Shown in pieces: positions 36,001 to 50,700 of a DNA stretch of 64,000 nt (position 1 is its first letter; each line of letters starts with the position of its first letter). The stretch is from the NCBI GenBank assembly GCA_008921705.1, contig VFFE01007767.1, positions 1 through 64,000 on the forward strand. The letters are read 5' to 3'. Under the pieces are notes generated by a model, which was not told the origin of the DNA, did not search any database, and saw only the letters and a program-made list of their open reading frames with translations. Made by a program: the position numbers and the translations under genes. The DNA is from Burhinus oedicnemus (Eukaryota; Chordata; Aves; Charadriiformes; Burhinidae).

Positions 36001-39000
36001 GCATTGGGGGCTACAACTCAAACAAAGGCTGAATCATGTGGCATCAATACTGTAGTAGGTATTTACTGCTTCAAATCTCTCCATGGGCTGCAGGATCAAG
36101 TTTCAAGGGAGAAAATCCCCTATTTACTTACACACCTAATTGGTTTCTCTGTAGCAGGTGGATACTTTTTGTGTTTGGCATGAGTTATATGTTTAGCATA
36201 TAAAAGCAAATAGCAAGAATAAGCTTAAATTAAAACAAGATGATTTGAGTTTACTGCTTTTAAAATACTGTTCTCCTGTGTGGGGAAGCAGGAACTGAAG
36301 ATACTGGGAACGCCTAATGACTTTTCATAAATAGACCACATTGGCAGATATGCCTATGTAATTTCCTGCTCTCGAGAGTTTTATGACCTCTTCAGCCCTG
36401 AGTCTGTCTTTTACTGCAACTCTCCATCTGCTGAAGAGAATGAATCTTGCGAGAAATAGTTGTAAGTAGCAAAGCAGCTTTGGTGCTCTCCCTGAGCAAA
36501 CTATTACCAGCTTCCTCAGGGTTCTTCATTAGGACACCTGAAGTGATGCATTTTTGAAGAGGGTTTAATTATAGGTCTAGTGAACCGTCAATAAAGAAGG
36601 AACTCAGCAGGCCCACAGATGTTAAAGCAAATAATACAAAGCGCTTTGTTGAAAGACAAGGCTTTTTAAACATACATACTCAAAAAGATCTCTCATAAGT
36701 TTATCCAACAGTTTTAGCAAAGAAACTCCCTACCCTCTTCACCCCATAATGATAACACAAATCGAAAACATTCTGAACTGAAAATCAGTCCAGGCTCAAT
36801 CTGTATTTTAATGGAGGAGGGTTGTTTGTTTTGCAGATAGGTTTGTAAGAAACATGTTTTTAATTCATCCCCCTTTTTTTTTTTTCCCCCAACACTTGAC
36901 TAAATTGGGAAAATGTATTGATTCAAGAAAAAAAAAAGCTTCTGCCTTTTCACCCTTTGATTTTCAGTGTTTCGCTAGGAAAAAAGAATCTGTTTTTTGT
37001 ATGGTAATACACGACATTTTGTCATGTATCTCATTTTTCAGAATGAGAAAAACAGTGATCCAGGCAATTATACTCTTTGGCTTTAGAACACATTTTGAAA
37101 CAATAATTTTAGAGTTTCAATTATATACTGACATAATGATTTACCATTGAATTGTTTTAAGATCTAGGTGATGGAATTTTTGAGAAAGGGAAGGTTATCA
37201 TTTTACTCTTTAGTGAAAGGAGTTTGTGGCAGGTCTTATTTTACTTTTCTTCCCAAGGACATTTACTATGGTATCACATGGAAGTTGTTAGTTCAGCTAG
37301 GGAAAATCATTACTAACAGAAGAATTGTAATGGACATGGCTAGACTCTGTGAAAGAGAAAGTAGGAGTAGCTTCCCTCCAAGCAAATGGAAATTCTCATA
37401 AATTGGCTTTGGGACTGGTCTTTTTTAGTATTTGCATAATAAATTTGTCATAGAAAGTGGGAGTATGCCAGTAAATTCCGCTGTTGTACTGATGATTCCT
37501 TTTAATTTGTGTTGGAGGAGGACTAGAAAATCATGTAAAAAAATAATGAGATGGTGGAGTATGAAAAAGGCACGAAATAATACAAAGTTAAAATCCACAC
37601 ATTTGGTGACTGATAGCCAAAATTTCTGCTTCTAAGCTGAGAAAAACTTATCATCTGCCTCCTTACTGCAGAAAGACTGGACCTTAAAAATGCGCAACAG
37701 ATGTGGAAATAGCGAATGTGCTGCTAAAAGATATGAGAACCAGCTTTTTCAGCAGCAAGAAGGAAGTACAGTGGTATAACTGAGCATAAAATACCGCATA
37801 AAGTTCTGATCATTCATTTGCAATAAAGATTCATTCAAATTGCAACAGGTGCAGGTAAAGCCTATTTGGGATGAAAAGGGACAATTTGTCCTCTGGTGAG
37901 GTAGGATAAATTTCTTTAGTCTCACAAAATAAAGTCTCAAAGATGTAATAGCTTTCTATAGATATATTTAGGGAGAAAGAAAACAGAGAAGAGGAAATAT
38001 TTGAGGTAAAGAAAAAAGTTATATATTGACCATGAATAAATTCATGCTGTAAATACAAAGATCAGTAACCAATAAAGCAGTGAGGTTCTGAATGTGCTTC
38101 CCTTTCAAAGTCAAAGAGCTCTCTTAAGAGTGCGTACCTAAAATTTACAAAACATTATACAGTGGGTGCATGTGGCTGTAGGGTGCTGGAGTCCTAACTC
38201 CAGTATAACTGCTGCATAATTTAAACTGCTCCTTTCAGGTCCTGTTGTGCAATACTGTGGAGAAGAATATTTTGTCCGCCTCGGGAGGTGATGAATGAGC
38301 CCTCCAACACTGCTCAGTGAATCTTCTGCAGATAAATACCTGCAGGAGCAGTGCAAGGGAAGGGTGTTGCCTGAAGTCTGTGGTTGGAGATACAACAGAA
38401 GTAGATGTGTTCACAGGCAATCCACTTTTTTTGGCGTGTTCTGGCCATGCAATTCCCTTTCTGCCATGATCTGAAAAGACACTTAAATCATGCATGCTAG
38501 ACTCTGAAACAAACTCCACAACTTCTGCTGCTTGGAGAGCATCCCCACGGGGCTTTGTCCAGGAGCCTCGGCTTGCAGCGTCACCAGCAGTGCCGTCTGC
38601 GGGCACGGGTTATATCATAACTTTGCTGTTTCTGCTCCAGCTGTCCCAACAAGAGCAGTTTCTTAGCATCACAGTTGTGTGTCTAACCTGCTGGCTTCTG
38701 CACAGCCTTTACAGCATGGCTGTTTAACTGTGGATTTCACTCTGGGTTTTTCTATAATGAGACTGTGATAGGTACTTACATGGCCCTGCTGTACTCCTTT
38801 GCAGGCTCTCCAAACCTTGCAGCACGGTTTTAAATACCGAGCGGATGGATGGTCATTGGGTTTTAAAACCACAGTGGCCCTTTTGTAGTGGAGGATTGAA
38901 AATGAAGCATCATGCCACTGTGTTTGAGCCCTTCAAGCATCCCCCTGCAGGGATACAGGCACATCACGCACATCAGACAACCCGTTCCCTAATCCTGTAA

Positions 39001-42000
39001 TTAAGTTATGCTCAACTACCGTGTTTAGATCATGTTGGCTCCTGAAGGTGAAGTAATTTCAGTTATGTGACTAATGCGTGTGTCATTACAAGGTTGATGT
39101 GATAACGATTAGAAAAATTTTATCATTATGTATTAGGCTTTTAACTAGCAAAAGCATTTTAAAGCTAAGCCAGAAATGTAACATAATTAAGAAAAATCTA
39201 GAGATATTTAAAAATAAAGGGGAGGGAGGTGTGTGTGTGTGTCTCAGCACCCACTGACAGGAGAAGAGGAAGCAACCTTTGAAAGCACAAATGATCAGGG
39301 CTCTGGCATCTGAAGTTGGGAAACAGTGAGAGGATCGCAGCTACTTTGTGCCATTCCTCCCTTTTCTGAAGTGGCATTTAGGCAAAAGAAATCAAAAAGG
39401 CTCAATATAAGGTTGAGTAGCAAAGAGAATCTTGAAAAAGTGGTGGAACTGGTGGCCGGAAGGGCTGTTTCGGAGAGACCAAGCAAATGTAGCTCCAAAA
39501 CCTTGCTGGTGTGGAAAGCTTGAGAAGCTAGCTGGTCAGCCTAACAAAGTCACTGTACTGTTGGAGGTGCTGATAGTATGTTCTCTTGCTTTTGTCTTCT
39601 TGGGGCTTGTTTCAGTCTTGCAAATCTGTTTTCAGGGGACAAAGAGCACTAAACCACCCTTCCATTGTCCAGTGTCTCACCGTCTTTCTTCAGAGTATCC
39701 ACAGGATAGCAGGGCTGTACAGGCTAGTTTAAAAATTGGAAGACAGATTTAGGAATATCTGGGTGTAAGAAGCACCTGTTCATCAACAAACTAACCTAAA
39801 AAGCTCTCTGGTGGGCAACTGAGTAACAGAGTGTCAGTTCCTAGGGTTCTCTGGGAATTTGCAACTTCGATATTGGATTGTTAAGGCAGGAGTATATGTG
39901 TATTTTAAAAGAAATCTTATTTAAAGACTTCCAGTAATGAAGACTCCAACATATAGTTTCATCCTACAGTTGTAGGATAGTCTCCAAACCAATTTTCAGG
40001 GCATCCAGTTCCAATCCCAGTTCTTTCAAGTATTGTACGTGTGAAAGGACCTAACTGAAAATCAGTTTCTGTGTCTGTTCTCCAGCAGTTTTGAGAACAG
40101 TCTTTCCTTCCTTCTGCCTTTTGTTTTTGAGGGTGGTGACAATTTTTAATGCATCTGAATGATTTCTATAGCAAGGAAGCCTCCACCCTTTTTCAAAACA
40201 CAGGGGAAGTGAAATCACAACTTGTGTTGTCTGGGCTCCAGGACTCAAGCAAGCTGGTATTTATGTTGCCTGTGCAGCTTCACACACAAATAAAGACCTA
40301 TGTCCAAAGACTTTGGCAGGAAGGGAAGGGATGGCTAAGAGACCTTCGTACGCTGCCCCATCAGCACGAATTGCACATATTTCGGCATTACATGAAGAGA
40401 AGCTCTAGGAGGTTAAGCCACCTCTGCTCACAGGGCTCCCAGGAAAGACAGGTTGGAGCAGCTGTTTGAAATACAGTTGTGATTTAGGAACTGTTTTTTG
40501 GTAGTACTTCATTTAATATAAATAATGTTTTTTTATTGTGTATCAAAAATGTATCGGGTAATGGGAACACTTGAGAACCCAAACTTCCATTCCATGTTAG
40601 TTTGGTATAGAATTCTTTCTTTTGCTTCTGACTCTGTCTTTTTCTTTGGTTTGCTGAAGCACTGATTAGATGTACAGTATCATATCCCATGTCATTATTA
40701 GTATCCAAGCACTGATTATGGGGCAGCAGATGTCAGAAAAACATTAGAGCAATAAGGACGTGAATGTAGCAGCCAAATTTTGCTCTGGCTGGAAACCTCC
40801 TTATGAGGAGCAAGTGCTGCAGTGTTTTGCCTGACACTAGTTTAATATATTCCTCAAAGTGATTTTTACCAGCCCAATTGGATAAAATAGAAATGTCAAA
40901 TTTTAGATTTTCTTTGGTGATGTTGGAATATATATTTCCTACTCCAGTGCATAGACTGAACAAGTCACAGTTTCACTCTGGTGCAATGTCCAGGCTTTTC
41001 CAGTACTGGTGATGACAGGCTTGTACCCCTCCTTTTATGAATCAAGCTTTACCATGCACCTGTATATCAGGTCTTCGGCTTTACTGACTCTAAAATTAAA
41101 TGCCATGAGTCTCAAGAAACCATGGGATTTGTTAAGAAATAATCTATTGGCGTTTTTTGTTTATTTCTTGTATAATTTCTGAGTTGTCCAGACTAATTTA
41201 TTTTTCCCCTCTAGAAGCCAAAGAGTAAAAGCTGCAATCTTTATTCAGTGGCAGGACTTTTGTAATTGATCTTTTAGAAAAGTATGCGTGAGCTAATGGC
41301 ACTTATCTGTGAGAGCTCAGTAGTATATTAAGTCTGTTTAATCTCTTGTCATTATTTGGCCACCTTTGCCCACTGGGTCTTAGATATGCTGCGTAGTTTG
41401 TATTGCTTCCCTATTTGAAGGTCTCTCCACACGCTTTTTAGCCCATAAATTAGACTGTGCCAACTTGTGTTGCCATACCCCAGGCTGATAATCCTTTCTC
41501 TAAGCCTTCCTTGCTGGTGCTGCACCTTGCTGCAGAGAGAGATGGTTTTGCATCCCTGTATGATATATGGTGTGCTTTCTGTCCAGCTTGGGACTGAAGA
41601 ATGGCTAAAGTCTCTCATTTAGGCAAAAAATTGCGTCACCCTCCATGGCTGCAGGACTTTGCCAATGGATTTTTCCCATGGTTGGCATTTAACTTTAACA
41701 AGTGCACTGGTTTTATGTAGCACTAAATAGCAAATGGTGCAAACGGATCTCTGTCCCTGCGGTCCTCTGAGTCTAACTTTAAAGCAGCAGTGACAAAGTT
41801 CATTTGGTGGTGAGGGAACTTTGAAGGCAAACAACAAGGTTAGCAAGCCATTATCTGGTAACATCTGGAATAGGAACACAGAGTGGGGTCTACTCCTCAT
41901 ATGAGTAATATAAGGCTCCTTTTTTATTGTTACTTTAGCACTGAATGTCCTTGAGAGCTGGCTGGGTGGCTGAGAAGACCACAGAATTAATTTCAGTACG

Positions 42001-45000
42001 GATCCTGGGAAAAAAATTCTGTTTTCTTCTCTCTCCAATCATGGCACCATAGGATTTATGAACTGGATTTTTAATTCAATCATACCTTTTCTTTCCCCCC
42101 TACAACTTCCAAAAAAATAATTCATGCTGTTAGTGAAGCAGTCATAATGTGTGAATTGTCAGGCTGTGCTCCGCTTTGTGAGTCTGGCTTCCATTTAGAT
42201 CTCCGTCAGTTTAAAGCCAGGGATTGTGGCTATTCACGTGGCACTGCTATGACATCCGGGGTGTTTATACACATCATGTCCCTTTTAATCAGTGTTTCCT
42301 TTAGAAAACCTGCTTGAGTGTGGTCTTCAAAACTGTGGTTAAGTTCTGAAAACTGCAGATATTGCAAGCCTCTTAAAACACTGCTGAAGTATGTGAAGAT
42401 TCTGGACAGCCCTTTCAAAGGGGAATTAGGATTTCTTAAAATACAAACTTTTTTCAGGTATATATTTTATATAGTAAAGTTGAATTTGTATGCATACATG
42501 TGTAAGAACTCAAGCATAGTTTTCCCAAAAGATTGTTTATACATTTTATATTCTTCCACTTTCTTTATTTACATCTCAGTGTAACCTTTATGTCGCTGCA
42601 TTGTATCTTCTTGTCTGATGGATTTTACTTTAGGTAACCTGGGGATGAGTGTTCAAGAAAATCACCACTGTGATTCTAAGGCTTCAATTATCTCCTGGGG
42701 CTCTGCTTTTGGAAGCATACTTTCACAATTTCTGACTTCATGAGAAGCTTCTGATTGAGTAATAGCCTTGAATTCAATTAGGAACCGTGTGTTTTTTCTG
42801 AGCAAAATATGGAGAAGGTGGCTATTTTCCCATAAGCAACCTGTTTAATTTTCTTGCAGTCTATCTCCACATTACACATGTGCTGCTCCTGTTGTCATTC
42901 ATTAATTTTCCTTTTGAGATGCTTGTTCAGTCATTATTTTCTGCCAAGTCCTGAAGAATGTATTTATATAAGGTTTTTTTCAACTCCTTATTCTTTCTGT
43001 GAATTAATTACAAATTGAATCATTTGCTATCTGCTTGTCTATGTTCCAAGCAAATGATAGTTGGATGTGCATTTGATTGCATCAGTTATTATTTTATGTA
43101 TTTCAATTTCTGGAGTAATCATAGTTTGACAAGTGCCGTCCATTCTTGTGCATCTCAAAGACTGCACACTCGGAGAAGGGAAATTGCAGAGAAAATATGC
43201 ACCATGGCTGAATGTGCTATGTGACTGACCATTTAAGGAGCAGTACGGCTTCCTTCTGTTAGCATCCAGCTATAACAGAGTTTTAGTTAGCCTGTTGAAA
43301 TGAGTCTCTATAAATGAAGTAGTTATTACCCTGATACAGATAAGGGAAATGGGTCTGTATGACTCAGTGTAACGTATTGGTTGTTTTGTAACTGTGGTTG
43401 AACTATGGCTACTTTTGTAGGACTGTTGTAGAATTGGAAGCATTTTCTTTTTTGTTTTGAAGAGTCTTTAGTGCTGGTGGATGACAGCAAAATGAGAGAA
43501 GCATAAATTTGTATGGTTATGAAAGAGTCTGAGCTGTGGTACAGTGAACCATGATGGTTCTCTCTAGCATCTTGTGTTGTCACGTCGGATTTGCCTGTCT
43601 GCATGCTTGTTCTGTCACTGGCCTCTTCACTAAGGCTCCCAACAAACAGTAATTGGGACTGTAGAGGGTGGTTTAGGCTCACATCTTCAGAGATATTTAA
43701 GCATGTTACAACAGTGGGATTTTGGTATCTAAATACTTTTCAGGATCTAGGTCTTTCTCATTTTTTTTGCAATATATGTCCATACAGAGAAGTTCATCAA
43801 GAGAGACTTAGTGCTGAGCGCTTTGGTCCCAGAACAACATAACCTTCCAACTTGTACTCAATTGTTAAGCTCTCGGGTAATCCCACTGAAATACCTGTGT
43901 GAGTCCTTGGCTGGAACAGAAAAGACTTGGCATCCTGTAGCCTGGCACTGTACAGAACTACTTGTCTAGCCAGCAATTGCTCATCACAAGTCCAAAAAAA
44001 GGACAGTGATTGCCAACTCTTCTTGTGTCCTTTGGGTCACTGAATAGTTACTGGACAGTAATGATATTTTATATCTGATGACCCAGAAGTTAAAGGTTAT
44101 GTCACCATTACTAAACTGTCTCTCTAGTGGGGAAGCATTGAGCGCTCACTGGTGTGTGCTCATTATCTTTTGGGGTGAGTGGCTGGCAAGTGCTTTCAGA
44201 TTCATTGAAATGTTGGCAGTTCAGGCTCTTTTATATAAAACAGCATTGTGCCTATCCTAAAAATGAACAAATGGGAAGCTATTGATTTCACAGCCTGTTC
44301 GCTTTACTGAGCCGGATGGTGGATGAACAGAAGGAATGCACTAGGTATACTTAATCCAGGGTTTCAGTAAGCATTTCACATACCCTAGTGAGCAGCGGAT
44401 ATTGTGCTCTGCCCAGTCTGGACAGGTATGTTGTCTGTTTACACACTGTAGGTGCCAAAGCTTTGGCATCCTGTCACTCTTGTACAGATTACTTTATTTG
44501 TAAAGCTGAGCTATAGTTTATTATGTTTTAATTATCTTGTGCTATGCTGCTGGGATTTCTCTCTTCTCAATCTTGAGTCACAGAATAGCAGTGGAGACTG
44601 AACTCTATTTTTTTGTATGCCTGGAAAAGGGTCTTGGTTGTTTTTGCACACAAATAAGTAAAGGAGGGAATCTTTTGAGTGTCTGCATTATCACGGATGT
44701 AAAATGAAAAGGCTATATTCTGCAGCCAGTATTTTTGGCTTGAGTGCACTCATATTCTCTGAAATATGATAATTATTTAATGTTTTGAATTCACCCCTTT
44801 TATGGAAAAATGAAACATGTTTTCCTTCTGATGATAATGGACTTTTTGCGTGGCACACAGAGGAAGCATCGCTTCAGTTCTCAGGTCTGATGTTTCACAG
44901 ATGTCTTCCATGTTGTTGGGGAAAAGAAGGGAGGGATAAAAGAAGGTGTTAGCTGAAAGTGGCAGTAGATGTCTGCAAATTCCAGCCCAAATACTGTGAT

Positions 45001-47556
45001 TACAAAGGCCAAACCAGGTGTGGCAGTGTGTGACAACAGGACATGCTCTGTGGTCTGGTTTTTATAAAGCTTAACAAAGCAGTGGCCCCTGTGCTTACCT
45101 GGGAAAGTAACTGATTAGAAAAATTACACATAATTGTAAATAACCGCAGCTGGGTTGTGTTTGCTTGTCGTTGTTTTTCCTTTTAAATGGGTTTAATTAA
45201 TGGTTTTATTATTTTCTTTTAGGGCTTGGTCACGCACCATAAAAGTAACTGGGCTTTTTTGCAGTGACTTGAATGTGACCTGCTCTACAATTAACTTTAA
45301 ATTAGCAGCTAACATAAGGCAGTGAAACAAGCACTGGAGACTGAAGTTGTTTTGCTGCCTCCAAGAGAGATGTTAAGGAATTCCTAAGAGTTTTTGTTAA
45401 GGGAAGATTTATACCCTCACAAATCAGCCGCCTGACTCTTCCATCTTTCAAAATGCAGGTGGGTGTTGAAATAGATCCAGATAACCCAGATAACATTTTG
45501 CAAACTCACCTGTGTTCAGCCTTCTCCAGCTGAGGATAGAACTTGCCTTCTATATTTCAGGAGAACTCTCCCAGGGGTAATGTGGAAGCATGTTCTCATA
45601 TTGACCTTATAAGTAGAGTAACTCCATTCAGAGTGACTGTATCCTCTGAAGACATAAACTACTAAATCACTTTAGTCTGAGACTCTACAGCTGAAGCACC
45701 TTACAAGAGCCGAGACATAAAATAGAATGATTAAGGGGATGGTATAGCCTTTTGCCTCTATAATTTCCCAAGTAAAATTCAGGGCTCCTGGCAGTAGCCA
45801 GCTGCAGCAGAAAAATCTATTGTTATTGCTGCAAAAGGCAAATTTTACCACCATTGGTCATTTAGTTTAAAGTATGGAAAACAGAATGTGCAAAACTGTG
45901 ATTTAACATGACTTAAGAAATAATTTTGCCATCTGTTCATACCATCATAGCTCCATTCTCATCTATATGAGAGCTTTTATAGGGAAAAGACCCAGTAAAC
46001 TCTTCAGCGATCTTTGTTTATGGCTATGGATGCTCATTTGAGCCATTGTAATTCTTTGGGCAGTACTGAATCAGCAGTACCCAAGATTGGAACTGTTCAC
46101 CTGGCCTTGTAGAACCCCAGCTGCAGTAGTTACGGAAAACAAATGACTACCTTGAGGTGCAAGCGGATCAAATACCTCATTTCTTCCTTCTGTGTTATTC
46201 CCAGTCATCCTGATGATCAGAATGGGATAACAGGGGATTTCATTGTGTGCCATTCTAGGGCTTTCTGTAAAGGTGACTTTTGATGTTGCATTTTCAGTGT
46301 CTTTGAGGTTGCATATTATCCATTTTTAGAAAAACTCATTCTAGTCTTTGTTTAACCCAAGTAGCCACCTGGCTTGCCTCACTGTATCTGTTCTGGGTAT
46401 AACATTCCTTGTGCTTTTTTTCTTCTGCTGTTCTCTAAAGATATGTCAGTGACTGTCCTTTGCTTGAATGCTAAATCCATTCATGGTCATCCAATATGGA
46501 ATCAAAAGACAGGGGCGTTCAGAAATGAGCTAGAAAATAATTGGGGGTTAAAAGACCTGCCCAGGTGAACAATATCTCTTTGTCTTGGACTCCTTTGTTC
46601 TGAAAGACACCAACTGAGGAGAGACAGAAAAACTAACAAGGATGGAGCATGCAAACCAAACGCTCTGCTTTCATCTTCTCATACTATTGGAAAGGCATAT
46701 CCAGTAAAACTGAAAGGAACAAATAAAAAAACTGAAGAAAACAAGAAGGCATGATTTTTTTGGTCTTGTTTTGTTTTTTATGTGACTCATGTTTAACCTG
46801 TAAGGACTCACTGCCAAAAATTATGGAGTCCCAGAGCTCTGCTGAATTTCAAAGAGAGGAAGTCACTTACAAGGATAATGTGAACATCCCCCATATAGGT
46901 GATAAAAATGTGCTTCAGGAGTATGTACCATTCTTAGGGCTGTGATATATAAAATTCTTAAATGCTGTTATTTCACAGGAACTTAATTTTCCTCAGAGGC
47001 TACGAATGTCCCTTCTTTCCTGATATTCTGCAGGGGAGCATTAACTGTTAAACAGCTTCAAAGTTTTAAAGAGTTCGATCTGTTCTCTGTTTGCTACCAG
47101 TTTGAAATGGGCTTTCTATTATAATAAAACAAATGGAAGTTGTGGTGTTTACCTAAGGAAATGCAAACCAGCATTGTTTACATTTTTAGCTCTGTATTTT
47201 GGAGTAGTAGGGGACTGGGTAAAGACTTTTTTTTTGTAATAATGGTTTATTTGACAACTGTCAGGCTTGCTCTGGCTGTGGGATGACGTACTGCCACATT
47301 CATTGTCTATTCTGGATCCTTTTTGCCCCCTACATCTGTACAGAATTCCTGTACAGATTTTATTTACATATTTTCATTTACCACTCAGATATTGAATGGA
47401 GAGACAAAAGAAATTCAAATCCAACTTTGCATTAGTGGGGTTGGGGGGCAAAAATCTATGAATATAGAGGCGTTTTTGTAATTAGTGTGATTTTAAATCA
47501 GTCATATATTTTAAAAGTTTGGGTAACAAAAATTATATTAATGTTGGATATTCTGA
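36001..47556. other. Intronic DNA, nothing recognised
   Basis: A long AT-rich stretch with a short GT microsatellite (39229-39242). Frames up to 139 codons (minus 41619-42038) and 123 codons (minus 38235-38606) have no recognisable features. A short block at 39925-39950 weakly resembles reverse CR1 but could not be extended. Confidence 0.55.
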
Positions 47557-47752
47557 TTAGATATTAAGATTTTTCTTTTTACCATGAGCATGATCAAATA
47601 CTGGAATAGGATGCACAGAGAGGTTGTGGTGCTCAGTCCTTGGAGGTGCCCAAGACTCGCTTGAGCAGCCTCATCTGAACAGACCTGCATTGAGCAAGCG
47701 TTGGACTAGATGATCCTGGAAGTCCCTTCTGACCTCAGTTATTCTGTGATTC
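47557..47752 (+). mobile_element. Old CR1 LINE 3' terminal fragment
   Basis: TTAGATATTAAGATTTTTCT corresponds to the CR1 'ttagatattaggaagaaattcttt' block. It is followed by ATACTGGAATAGGATGCACA, GAGAGGTTGTGGTGCTCAGT, CCTTGGAGGTGCCCAAGACT, TGGACTAGATGATCCTGGAA and GTCCCTTCTGACCTCAGTTA, ending in TTCTGTGATTC. This is the last about 195 bases of a CR1 copy, moderately diverged. Confidence 0.92.
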
Positions 47753-50700
47753 AATTTACCATGTGAAGAAACTTGCTGCTAACTGTGATTTCAATGAAAA
47801 GGAGTTCTCTCCCTCTCCCCTTTCCCATAATGTAGTGAGATTACAAAAGTTTCTAGAACAAACTGTGTTATACAACGTACATTTATAAACAGATACTGTC
47901 TCCATAAAATCTGAGAAACTCTGCCCTTACTCAATTATTAAGAAGGTTATTCAGGGATTTATCTGAAGCAATGCAAGAAGAAAAAAAATATTTTATTGAA
48001 ATAAAAATTAATTGAAGTAAGACCATCTTTCCTGTAAATGCTGTGCAGTCAATAGAAAGGAGTTATAAGTAACATTGTACCCCTATTGATACTGTCACTG
48101 AGCAACTATTTTTCAATGCATTGATTGGACTCTGAAATTTCTGAAATGCTTTGGAATTTTGTTTGCATAATGTGTTTTACCAGGCTGTCAGTTTACAGGG
48201 AAAGATGGAAGGAAAAAGACCTTTTTTTGGTGGAAAAAAGGGCAACAGAAATAACAGCTGCTGTTACAGCTGGTGAATGCGGTAGGTAGCTATAACATTT
48301 TCAAAAATGAGTAAGCAATTCAGGGCACCATGGGGCAGGTGCAAGCCAGGTTAGAATGAAATCAAGTCAGAGGAGACTCTTCAGCTTCATAAATTATGTG
48401 ATTATTTCTATGATGCATCCTGTTCAAGGATACAGTACCTCCAGATTCAGTTATATTTTCATGGATTAATGCCTGGGTCATGGCAGTGCACTTTGACTCT
48501 CTCTGGGAGCAAAGCCAAGGATATTGTATTGAAATGGTGTCGCCTTTGCACCTCTCTTTTGTCTGTCGTTGGCTGTACGTATGCCTAAGTCGCCTCTCTC
48601 TAATGTAGCTGATCAAAGACAATGAAACAATTACAGGGTGCATGCCCAGGTACAAATTACTTTCTGCAGACCACTTGTGTTAAATTCCTCTGAAAACAGC
48701 CCCTTTTCTTGTTCCTGCTCCAGCTGGCCCGGCTCAGCACTATTCAGTATTCTGGTTTTCACTTGAGTCTCACTTGCAGGATCCTTCAGAAATGAGTAGC
48801 AGATGCCCAGTTTGATGGTGCAGGTCCTCTGATCATTGAGCGCATATGCTCTTTTGTCATTCTGTCTCAATAATTGAAAGTACTGTCAGATGAGAAAACA
48901 AAACAAAACCCTGCTAAGATCCTAAGGAAAAATTGTTTCTGCCTGATCAGCTGGATGAATTTTCAGTTTACAAACAGTTCCTCTGCACATTTGTCATAAT
49001 CTGTCCAGGGAAAGTCTGTCTGTACTGATAGCTTTTGGCTTTGATTCCCGAGTGCCTAAGACCGGTCACCATTTTTTCCTCCACTATCATCTTGTGTTTC
49101 AAGTAGAGAATTTTTCAGTTAGTAATCCACCTTCTTGGTAATGAAGAATTTCCTTCTTATCTCCTTGCCTTTTTGGTGGCATTCATGGTATTCATATGTA
49201 TGGAAATAGTCATTTTCTGGCCATTTTGTTCTGTACTATTGAACAGAAAAAGAGTATTGGTAGAATAAGAAAGTTTTTTGGAGCCCTCTGTGCAAAAAAT
49301 GATGGTTGGCATCTTTGGCAATTGACAGCCTTGTATTTCCATATCAAACCCATTGAAATGGAAACAGTTTCTGTACTGTTGCATGTTTGGTCTTTTTTTG
49401 CTTCACTATAAAGATATATTTCATTTAAGATTACTTCAGCTGGATCTTTTAAAATTACCAGCATTGAGCCCTTTACCTGTTTGAGTGTGGGAGATCAAGA
49501 AGGAAAGCGAGAAGAGAGCTGAAATATGGTGCAAGTAATTAAAAGGTTGCTTGCATCTGCTTTCATCATACAGCATGGAAAATTTCTTACAGCATCTGTC
49601 AGAGAATACTTCACAGCTGATTTTCAATGGCATGTCACACTATGTTGTTAGAGAGATATCTTGTGGATTGTGTCACTCTTAGGCAGCACAGGGGTCAAAG
49701 GAATGATTTGTACAGAGGGCAATGAAAGAGCAGTTTTCTAAAGTTATTTAACACATTAGGAACCAAGACAGCAGTTTCTTTTCCTGAATCAGCGGCAGAT
49801 AAAACAGAGCAGGGTGAAATGTGGAATAATGAATGCTAATTTACAAAGTTTTGACTTGGGAGATTTGACTCTTCTATCAAAGAGAGTTGCAGAAGTTACT
49901 AGTTAATGAGAAGTGATGGGACTTGAAGTGGTGTTTGAAAGAACTGTGGGAACAAAGAGACACAAACTCCAATTACAGTGTTAGTGGCAGTTTGGGGAGA
50001 TGAATTATGGGAACACAAAAGATGTGATGTTTGAGGATATGAGAGGAATATTTTTCTGGTAAAATTAATTGGTTCTGATAGATTAGATAAATGAGATCTT
50101 TTAGAGCTTTCTTGAATCTGAAGAGAGCTGCTATCTACAAGGAAAAACATGTTGTGGAGATGAATATTAGAAATTGTATTCTTACAGTTGGCTTCCTTTT
50201 CCAAGAAAAGTTAGTTGAACAAAAAGAAGCAAACTGTATGCAGTAACTCATAACTTCGTTGTTCTGAATTATATATGCTTTTGTGATATATAAGTAGAAC
50301 GGATAGGCTTAAGAGCACCCCTGTTCCTTTTTGAAGTGCATTCTGATCAGTTACAGCTTGGACATAGGGAGACACTTGTTCTCAACTTCAAAAATAGTTT
50401 TACAGGAAAGGCAAGGATCATATCAGCTTGGATCTGTTCTTATTTCATCTCTACTGATTCAACCGTCCTCAGGCTTTAAAGAGATTTATAACTAGACACT
50501 TGAGAAATGCTAGTAAAATATGCAGTGAAACAAGGATAATAATTGCCATGAGAGCAACAGTGAAAAAGCTTGTTGCCAGTTTCACAGACGTCAACTAATC
50601 AGAATAATTTAAGTCTTGGACACATTTCAGAAAGGCCATTTATATAACGACTCCAAGTGAACTGTCTAGCTTAGGAGCTCTTCTCCCTGTTGCTAATTTA

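Noticed and set aside
39918..40060. Possible reverse CR1 fragment (ACTTCCAGTAATGAAGACTC block)
   Set aside because: Only one short block resembles the consensus; the neighbouring sequence does not continue it collinearly.
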